Below the pieces are notes generated by a model. That model was not told where the DNA came from. It did not search any database and worked only from the letters and a program-made list of their open reading frames with translations. A stretch of 18,974 bases of DNA from an uncultured Bacilli bacterium (lineage in GTDB: Bacteria > Bacillota_I > Bacilli_A > RF39 > UBA660): positions 1 through 18,974 of the forward strand of contig CAJUNG010000034.1 in the NCBI GenBank assembly GCA_910587725.1, written 5' to 3'. The position numbers and the translations under genes are program-made. Position 1 is the stretch's first letter. The number at the start of each line of letters is the position of its first letter. Of this stretch, positions 14,128 to 18,974 are shown piece by piece.

Positions 14128-14383
14128 TTGTATTTACCGCTTTTGTTAATCTTGATTTTAGTCTTGCTGCTTTATTTGGATGAGTAAGACGTGCATTAAC
14201 CGCTTTATCAATTCTTCTTTCAGCAACTTTTAATTCTGTTTGTGCTTTTTCTTTTTCTCCAGATTTTACTGCTTTATCTACGTTTTTTACTGCTGTTTTC
14301 ATGCTGGATGCGACTAAAACGTTTTCTTCTTTTCTTCTTGCAGAAACAAGTACACGTTTTTTTGCACTTTTAATATTTGGCAT
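14120..14383 (-). CDS. rpsT: 30S ribosomal protein S20
   Basis: An 87-residue, very lysine/arginine-rich helical protein of normal S20 length. It opens MPNIKSAKKRVLVSARRKEE and has the conserved C-terminal GHPNKAAR-like block (RLTHPNKAARLKSRLTKAVN). S20 is a primary binder of 16S rRNA in small-subunit assembly. GAGGTG lies 6 nt upstream of the ATG. It is divergent from gpr, the same neighbour order as in Bacillus subtilis, which supports a conserved chromosomal context. Confidence 0.96.
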   Translation of the reverse strand: MPNIKSAKKRVLVSARRKEENVLVASSMKTAVKNVDKAVKSGEKEKAQTELKVAERRIDKAVNARLTHPNKAARLKSRLTKAVNTME

Positions 14384-14416
14384 TGTTTCACCTCGCTTTT
14401 TTTCGATAACGTATTC

Positions 14417-14445
14417 ATTTTAACAGAATTTTTCTAAAAATGCAA
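14417..14445 (-). promoter_or_regulatory. Promoter of rpsT
   Basis: On the minus strand TTGCAT (14445-14440), a 17-bp spacer, TAAAAT (14422-14417). The -35 lies within one arm of a perfect 9-bp inverted repeat, AAAAATGCA (14436-14444) and TGCATTTTT (14455-14463), which sits between the two divergent genes. Confidence 0.7.
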
Positions 14446-14502
14446 ATAAAACTGTGCATTTTTTTACTATTTTTGTAAAAAATAAGATTAGGGTGATTTT
14501 TT

Positions 14503-15525
14503 ATGCATGAAATAGATCTAAAAAAGTATCAAGTACGAAGTGATTTGGTTGTCGATATTCTTGGTGGTGGCAAAGCTAAAGGAGTTCAGATTGAAGAAAG
14601 AGAAGAAAATGACATTAAAATTAGTAATATTTATTTAGAAAAAGAAAATGCATTATCTAAAAAAGAAGGACGGTATATTACGATTAGTTTTCAGGATGTT
14701 ACTGATAAGGATAATCAAAAACTTGTTGAAGAAGTATTTGCAACAGAGCTTCATCATCTTTTAAAAGAAAAGCAACTATTAAAAAAGAAATGTCTTATCG
14801 TGGGTCTTGGCAATCGAGAATCTACGCCAGACTCTTTAGGACCGAAGGTTGCGGATGGTGTGCTTGTGACTAGATATTTATTTGAAATTGAGGAAATTCA
14901 GGTAGAAAAGCGTTTTTCTAATGTTGCTTCGATTGTTCCTGGGGTTTCGGGAACAACCGGTATTGAAAGTAGTGATATCATTCTGGGAATCGTTGAAAAA
15001 ATTAAACCAGATTATATTATTGCCATCGATGCTTTGGCCTCTTCTAGTATCGACCGAATGAACAAAACCATTCAAATGACGGATACCGGAATCCATCCAG
15101 GAAGTGGAGTTGGGAATAAACGAAGAGAAGTCTCTTTTGATACTGTCGGTGTCCCTGTGATTGCGATTGGTATTCCTACGGTCATTGATGGAGTGACAAT
15201 CGTTTCAGATACGATTTTTTATATGATGCGACAGTTTAGTTATCGCAAGGAAAATTTTGATAAAAAGTCTCTTAAAATGGCCCCAATTACTAGCCAAAAT
15301 TACTTAGAACAAGAAGATAATTTAACAAAGGAAGAAAAAGAAAAACTCTTTGGTATGGTCGGTGGATTAGAAGAGGAGGAAATGAAGTCTTTAATTTTTG
15401 AAGTATTAACGCCAATTGGATATAATTTGATGGTTACCGTAAAAGAGATGGATTTTATTACAGAAAAACTTGCTGGTGTATTAATTCACGGTATTGATTA
15501 TGTACTACATGAAGAAGGAGAATAA
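14503..15525 (+). CDS. gpr: Spore germination protease GPR
   Basis: Aspartic-type (family A25) protease that degrades small acid-soluble spore proteins at the start of germination; it is made in the forespore as an inactive zymogen. At 340 residues the length fits the family. Visible are the N-terminal VRSDL segment near the zymogen processing region (11-15), the core VGLGNRESTPDSLGP (100-114) with D110, the block GTTGIESSDII (150-160), AIDALASSS (174-182) with D176, and GIHPGSGVGNKR (196-207). Its presence implies endospore formation. The ribosome binding site is modest (AGGGTGA, 14488-14494). No sigma-A promoter is evident upstream, as expected for a forespore gene; a sigma-F/G-like promoter may lie in 14455-14485, but I could not define it with confidence. 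Confidence 0.95.
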   Translation: MHEIDLKKYQVRSDLVVDILGGGKAKGVQIEEREENDIKISNIYLEKENALSKKEGRYITISFQDVTDKDNQKLVEEVFATELHHLLKEKQLLKKKCLIVGLGNRESTPDSLGPKVADGVLVTRYLFEIEEIQVEKRFSNVASIVPGVSGTTGIESSDIILGIVEKIKPDYIIAIDALASSSIDRMNKTIQMTDTGIHPGSGVGNKRREVSFDTVGVPVIAIGIPTVIDGVTIVSDTIFYMMRQFSYRKENFDKKSLKMAPITSQNYLEQEDNLTKEEKEKLFGMVGGLEEEEMKSLIFEVLTPIGYNLMVTVKEMDFITEKLAGVLIHGIDYVLHEEGE

Positions 15526-15587
15526 AAAATTGTTTCTTTTTCTTTTAACTATGTGCTTTTTTCTCTTGTCTTTTTCATGAAAATCTA

Positions 15588-15616
15588 TTGTTTAAAAAAT
15601 TTTTTTGTGTTATACT
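15588..15616 (+). promoter_or_regulatory. Promoter for the TasA/camelysin-like gene
   Basis: TTGTTT (15588-15593), a 17-bp spacer, TATACT (15611-15616). Its position excludes the in-frame TTG at 15605 as the translation start. Confidence 0.7.
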
Positions 15617-15643
15617 CGTCTCATAGTAGAGGAGGTAGTGAGT

Positions 15644-16432
15644 TTGAAGAAAGAAGAAATAAAAAATAAGATGAAGCAGTGGAAAGCGTCATCTTGGGAT
15701 AATCAGGAAGAAGAACACAGAAAAAAGATTTATGCATTTCTTATGCTCTTTTCGATTTTTGTTGTGACGTTTGGAACGACATATGCCTTTTTTTCTTATT
15801 CTAAGATGGGAACAAAAGATAATATTATTACTACTCCTGGAAAGGCGACTTTCGTTTATACAGAAGATAAAAACGGAGTGACCCTTGAAAATGCAATTCC
15901 GATTCCGGTTGATCAAGGTAAGACGTTGACGGATTCTTATGACTTTAGTATTGCTGCTAATGTTCCGAAAGAGACCAATTTAAATTATACGATTTCCTTA
16001 ATTAATGTAACCGAACCGAAGGATGGGAAGACAGCGCTTTCTAATTCACATATTCGTGTATTTTTAACCGATGATTTAGACCAACCTTTGATGGGGACTT
16101 CTAGTTTTCCCAAAGCCGATAGTGATGGAACAATTTTAATGAGCAATGTCATTACGAGTGGAGATGAAGGAATTTTATACGTCGGTGCTTTTGAGTCTGG
16201 CAATGCTTCGACGAATTATTCTAAAAATTTTAAAATTCGGGCATGGATTGATGAAAAAGCAGATTTGATTGCTTCATCCATCGGTGGAACTTTGGATGTT
16301 ACTGATAATGGAAGCGGAGTAATTCCTGATTCTGATCGATATGAAACAGATGGGGAATACGTCAAATTTGTTTATGGCAATAAAACCTATTCTTTTAAAG
16401 TTAAATTGAGTGTTACAATGATTGATAAATAG
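15644..16432 (+). CDS. Exported TasA/camelysin-like protein (tentative), TTG start
   Basis: A 262-residue protein. A charged cytoplasmic lead (about 1-28, KKEEIKNKMKQWKASSW) is followed by one hydrophobic helix (29-50) ending TTYAFFSYS, a pattern like the TYAYFSD-type end of TasA/camelysin and SipW-associated signal sequences. The remaining 210 residues are Ser/Thr/Gly-rich, predicted mostly beta, with no cysteine, consistent with an extracellular fibre or surface protein. Family assignment is tentative because the mature part is not one I recognise. TTG 15644 is chosen because GGAGG (15631-15635) is 8 nt upstream and the promoter is just ahead; GTG 15638 is too close to that site, and ATG 15671 would remove a well-placed lead. 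No signal peptidase (SipW) gene is adjacent. Confidence 0.65.
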   Translation: MKKEEIKNKMKQWKASSWDNQEEEHRKKIYAFLMLFSIFVVTFGTTYAFFSYSKMGTKDNIITTPGKATFVYTEDKNGVTLENAIPIPVDQGKTLTDSYDFSIAANVPKETNLNYTISLINVTEPKDGKTALSNSHIRVFLTDDLDQPLMGTSSFPKADSDGTILMSNVITSGDEGILYVGAFESGNASTNYSKNFKIRAWIDEKADLIASSIGGTLDVTDNGSGVIPDSDRYETDGEYVKFVYGNKTYSFKVKLSVTMIDK

Positions 16433-16454
16433 AAGAAAGGAATCCTTTCTTTTT
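16433..16454 (+). terminator. Terminator after the TasA/camelysin-like gene
   Basis: AAGAAAGG (16433-16440), loop AAT, CCTTTCTT (16444-16451), then Ts. It starts directly after the stop codon. Confidence 0.8.
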
Positions 16455-16463
16455 ATTATCCTA

Positions 16464-16492
16464 TTTACAAAATTTTAATTTAGTGATACTAT
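16464..16492 (+). promoter_or_regulatory. Promoter for pyk
   Basis: TTTACA (16464-16469), a 17-bp spacer, TACTAT (16487-16492). The pyk ribosome binding site AAAGGAGG follows at 16506-16513. Confidence 0.65.
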
Positions 16493-16522
16493 TTTCTAGG
16501 TTAAAAAAGGAGGAAGTAAATC

Positions 16523-17923
16523 ATGAAAAAAACAAAAATTATCTGTAGTATTGGACCTTCTAGTTGTCCACCAGATATTATGGAGAAAATGGTAAATTCA
16601 GGAATGAATGTGGCTAGAATTAATTTTTCTCACGCAACAAAAGAAGAAAAAGAAGCTGTTGTAGAGTCTGTCCATATAGTTAGGGAAAGAACAAAAGAAA
16701 ATATTGCCATTTTATATGATACAAAAGGGCCAGAATTTAGAAATGGCGTATTGGAAAATGGGGAAATCGAGCTTGTTTCTGGAAATACCATTCGGGTAGT
16801 TAAAGAAGATGTATTAGGAAATACAGATAGATTTTCTGTAAATCATCCCCAAGCAATCGAGTCTTTAGAGATTGGTGATGTTCTACTTTTAGAAAATGGA
16901 CTAATGAAATTAGAAGTGATTTCGAAAGAAGAAGATGGTGTAACTTGTAAAATTGTAACTGGAGGTATCTTAGGAAATAAAAAAAGTTTAAGTGCTCCAG
17001 GAGTGTATTTAGATATTCCTTTTATTTCAGATGTTGACCGAGAGGATATCATTTATGCCTGTACACATGAAGGAGACTTTTTAGCACTTTCTTTTGTTTC
17101 TACGAAGGAAGATGTTTTAGAGGCTCGAGAGATTTTAAAGCAATATCATCGTGAAGACATGAAAATTATTTCTAAGATAGAAAGCCAAACTGGGATTGAA
17201 AACTTGGATGATATCCTAGAGGTAAGCGATGGAATTATGGTAGCAAGAGGGGATTTGGGCGTAGAAATACCGATGCATGCTTTACCTGTAGTACAAAAAG
17301 AAATCATTAAAAAAGTACGTCAAGCAGGAAAAATTGTGATTGTGGCAACAGAAATGTTAGAATCGATGAAAAAATCTATTCGTCCAACAAGAGCAGAAGT
17401 ATCTGATGTTGCGAATGCAGTTTTAGATGGAACGGATGCCGTAATGTTAAGTGGTGAAACTACCGTGGGAAAATATCCCGTAGAAGTAGTTTCTCATATG
17501 GCAGCGATTTGTGAGGCTACAGAGTCAGCCATTGACTATAAGAAACAAGTAAGACCACTAAATCAAGGGGGAATTACTTCAGCGATTGCTAATAGTGTAG
17601 TTGATAGCGCAGATATTTTAGATGCAAAATTAATTGTTGCAGCAACGATTAGTGGAGAGACCGCTAGAAAGATTAGTGCATTAAGACCAAGAAATCTAAT
17701 TTTGGCAACTTGTCCATCTTTTAAAACAGCGACTTCTTTAGCCCTTAATTTTGGTGTAACGGCTAGAGTAGTACCAATACTTGATTCTACTGATGAAGTT
17801 GTTGTGGAAGCAATCAAAACAGCAAAAGAATTTATTCCTTTGAATCCATCGGATAAGGTTATCGTTACAGGTGGACTTCCAAAGAATCTAAATACAAACT
17901 TTATGAAAGTAGAAGAAATTTAA
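16523..17923 (+). CDS. pyk: Pyruvate kinase
   Basis: Last step of glycolysis: phosphoenolpyruvate plus ADP to pyruvate plus ATP. The 466 residues carry the TIM-barrel start KIICSIGPSS (5-14), RINFSH (32-37), DTKGPE (66-71), the B-domain lid (about 70-168), the catalytic lysine region KIES (218-221), the active-site signature ARGDLGVEIP (241-250), and RPTRAEVSDVANAVLDGTDA with SGETTVGKYP. The C-terminal allosteric-type domain (about 345-466) is complete, but there is no extra PEP-utiliser (PPS-like) domain as in Bacillus Pyk. Start at ATG 16523 is unambiguous. It appears monocistronic, with its own promoter and terminator; phosphofructokinase is not adjacent as it is in Bacillus. Confidence 0.97.
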   Translation: MKKTKIICSIGPSSCPPDIMEKMVNSGMNVARINFSHATKEEKEAVVESVHIVRERTKENIAILYDTKGPEFRNGVLENGEIELVSGNTIRVVKEDVLGNTDRFSVNHPQAIESLEIGDVLLLENGLMKLEVISKEEDGVTCKIVTGGILGNKKSLSAPGVYLDIPFISDVDREDIIYACTHEGDFLALSFVSTKEDVLEAREILKQYHREDMKIISKIESQTGIENLDDILEVSDGIMVARGDLGVEIPMHALPVVQKEIIKKVRQAGKIVIVATEMLESMKKSIRPTRAEVSDVANAVLDGTDAVMLSGETTVGKYPVEVVSHMAAICEATESAIDYKKQVRPLNQGGITSAIANSVVDSADILDAKLIVAATISGETARKISALRPRNLILATCPSFKTATSLALNFGVTARVVPILDSTDEVVVEAIKTAKEFIPLNPSDKVIVTGGLPKNLNTNFMKVEEI

Positions 17924-17941
17924 GATAATTTCACTAGGATT

Positions 17942-17984
17942 AAAACTGTTTGGAGAGTATATTTACTTTTTGAACAGTTTTTTT
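17942..17984 (+). terminator. Terminator of pyk
   Basis: AAAACTGTT (17942-17950) pairs with AACAGTTTT (17973-17981), followed by more Ts. The 22-nt loop is long but the stem is perfect. Confidence 0.8.
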
Positions 17985-18003
17985 ATAACTTTTTGAAAAA
18001 TGG

Positions 18004-18032
18004 TTGACAAAAATACATGTTATTAATATAAT
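18004..18032 (+). promoter_or_regulatory. Consensus sigma-A promoter for prs
   Basis: TTGACA (18004-18009), a 17-bp spacer, TATAAT (18027-18032): a perfect consensus match. Start predicted near 18039, giving a leader of about 105 nt. Confidence 0.92.
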
Positions 18033-18069
18033 GTTATTAACATTTATTTTTTTTGACTTTAGTTATTAA
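18019..18069 (+). repeat. Three direct copies of GTTATTAA at the prs promoter
   Basis: GTTATTAA occurs at 18019-18026, 18033-18040 and 18062-18069. The first two directly abut the -10 hexamer on either side and the third lies in the early leader. The placement would suit a repressor; AT-rich sequence could also produce it by chance. Confidence 0.4.
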
Positions 18070-18143
18070 CAAAAAGGTAAAAAGAAATGTTTTAAATGCA
18101 AAATAAAGTAGAGCATAGAAAATAAAAATATGAGGTGAGAAAG

Positions 18144-18962
18144 ATGAAAAACTTAAAATTGGTAGTTATGGATAATATTACCAACTTAGGAATTGAAGTG
18201 AACGAAGAATTAAAGGTCTTGAATCAGACGAAGCAAGATTACATTTTGAAAGTGAATGCTGATCGATTTAATAATGGCGAAGGAAAAGTTCGATTAGAAG
18301 AAATGGTAAATGATAAGGATTTATATATTTTGAGTGATATTGGGAATTATGGAATTTCTTATTTTATGCATGGGAGAGAGCATTCGATGTCACCAGATGA
18401 TCATTTTGCGGATATTAAGCGGGTGATTGCTGCAACTTCTGGACATGCAAGGAAAGTGAATGTGATTATGCCTTTACTCTATCAGTCAAGACAACATAAA
18501 AGAAAAGTGAACGAGTCTTTGGACTGCGCAATTGCTTTACAGGAATTAGAAAAAATGGGTGTTGATCATATTATTACATTTGATGCACATGATCCTAGTA
18601 TTTGTAATGCGATTCCAAGATTACCATTTGAAAACTTTTATCCAACCCATTGTATTTTAGAAGAATTGATTCGTCGGGAATCAATTCAGGATATTCTAGT
18701 TATTAGTCCTGATATGGGAGCAATGGAGCGAGCTAGATATTATGCAGATATGTTGGGAAGTGACGTGGGTGTTTTCTATAAAAGAAGAGATTTAAGTAAA
18801 GTCGTTTGTGGGAAAAACCCGATTGTTGAACATATGTATATTGGTGCTAACCCTAAAGATAAAGACGTTATCGTTGTAGATGATATGATTGCTAGTGGAG
18901 AATCTATCTTAGATGTTGCTTTTAATCGAAACAATAACAGTTCAGTGAACTGTTATTGTTAG
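18144..18962 (+). CDS. prs: Ribose-phosphate pyrophosphokinase, 3' end disrupted
   Basis: PRPP synthetase: ribose 5-phosphate plus ATP to PRPP, feeding purine, pyrimidine, histidine and NAD synthesis. It resembles the longer clostridial/Erysipelotrichia-type enzyme of roughly 380-390 residues. Visible are RFNNGEGKVRLEE (41-53), SPDDHFADIKRV (83-94), YQSRQHKRK (113-121), TFDAHDP (145-151), SPDMGAMERARYYADMLG (188-205) and the PRPP loop VVDDMIASGES (244-254). After ILDVA(F) the family consensus (about 125 more residues) is lost; a foreign FNRNNNSSVNCYC tail ends at 18962, inside a 31-bp palindrome. The gene is therefore either interrupted by inserted DNA or cut by an assembly fault. ATG 18144 follows GAGGTG (18132-18137); the GTG at 18135 lies within that site. 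Confidence 0.88.
   Translation: MKNLKLVVMDNITNLGIEVNEELKVLNQTKQDYILKVNADRFNNGEGKVRLEEMVNDKDLYILSDIGNYGISYFMHGREHSMSPDDHFADIKRVIAATSGHARKVNVIMPLLYQSRQHKRKVNESLDCAIALQELEKMGVDHIITFDAHDPSICNAIPRLPFENFYPTHCILEELIRRESIQDILVISPDMGAMERARYYADMLGSDVGVFYKRRDLSKVVCGKNPIVEHMYIGANPKDKDVIVVDDMIASGESILDVAFNRNNNSSVNCYC
18930..18960. repeat. Perfect 31-bp palindrome at the point where prs breaks
   Basis: AACAATAACAGTTCA (18930-18944), one central G, TGAACTGTTATTGTT (18946-18960). It interrupts prs about 10 bp after the last recognisable codon. It may be the tip of an inserted element or a fold-back junction; no transposase lies within the window. Confidence 0.85.
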
Positions 18963-18974
18963 GGGTATAATTCC

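Noticed and set aside
14455..14490. Sigma-F/G promoter for gpr
   Set aside because: GCATT and A-rich blocks are present, but spacing and -10 do not match convincingly, so it is not listed as a feature.

Overview
The window reads as chromosomal DNA from a low-GC, spore-forming member of the Bacillota, most likely an uncultured gut lineage near the Erysipelotrichales/RF39 type of Bacilli. The support is: strong AT bias, consensus sigma-A promoters (TTGACA-like, 17-bp spacer, TATAAT-like), AGGAGG ribosome binding sites, a T-box leader, a spore germination protease (gpr) divergent from rpsT as in Bacillus, and an InlB-type repeat surface protein. The lineage is an inference from gene content and style, not from a marker phylogeny.

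Layout. 1-728 is the 3' end of an InlB-B-repeat surface protein. 801-2888 is a glycine T-box leader followed by a LOG-family gene and single-subunit glycyl-tRNA synthetase. 2909-4150 is rlmD (23S rRNA m5U methyltransferase) with its own promoter. 4151-7083 is an accessory, eroding region: an intact RhuM-family gene lying between the true rlmD 3' end and a second, divergent copy of that 3' end; an ORF6N (KilA-N/antirepressor-like) pseudogene; and a promoter-leader RNA with two mutually exclusive hairpins ahead of a broken unknown ORF. 7084-9066 is one long gene fusing a MATE transporter to a cytidylate-kinase-like domain. 9080-10364 is a second decayed patch on the minus strand: an ISAs1-family transposase remnant abutting a DUF1016/YhcG nuclease pseudogene.

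The right half is mostly housekeeping: an Hpt-receiver phosphorelay protein, a YkpA/YbiT-type ABC-F ATPase, a membrane-anchored transglutaminase-like protein (minus), rpsT (minus), gpr, a TasA/camelysin-like exported protein with a TTG start, pyruvate kinase, and PRPP synthetase. The last is cut off near the right edge at a 31-bp palindrome.

The best candidates for something undescribed are the glycine T-box with almost no stem I, the attenuator-like RNA at 6373-6446 with its decayed partner gene, the MATE-kinase fusion, and the RhuM cassette at the rlmD 3' end. No CRISPR array, tRNA or rRNA gene was seen.
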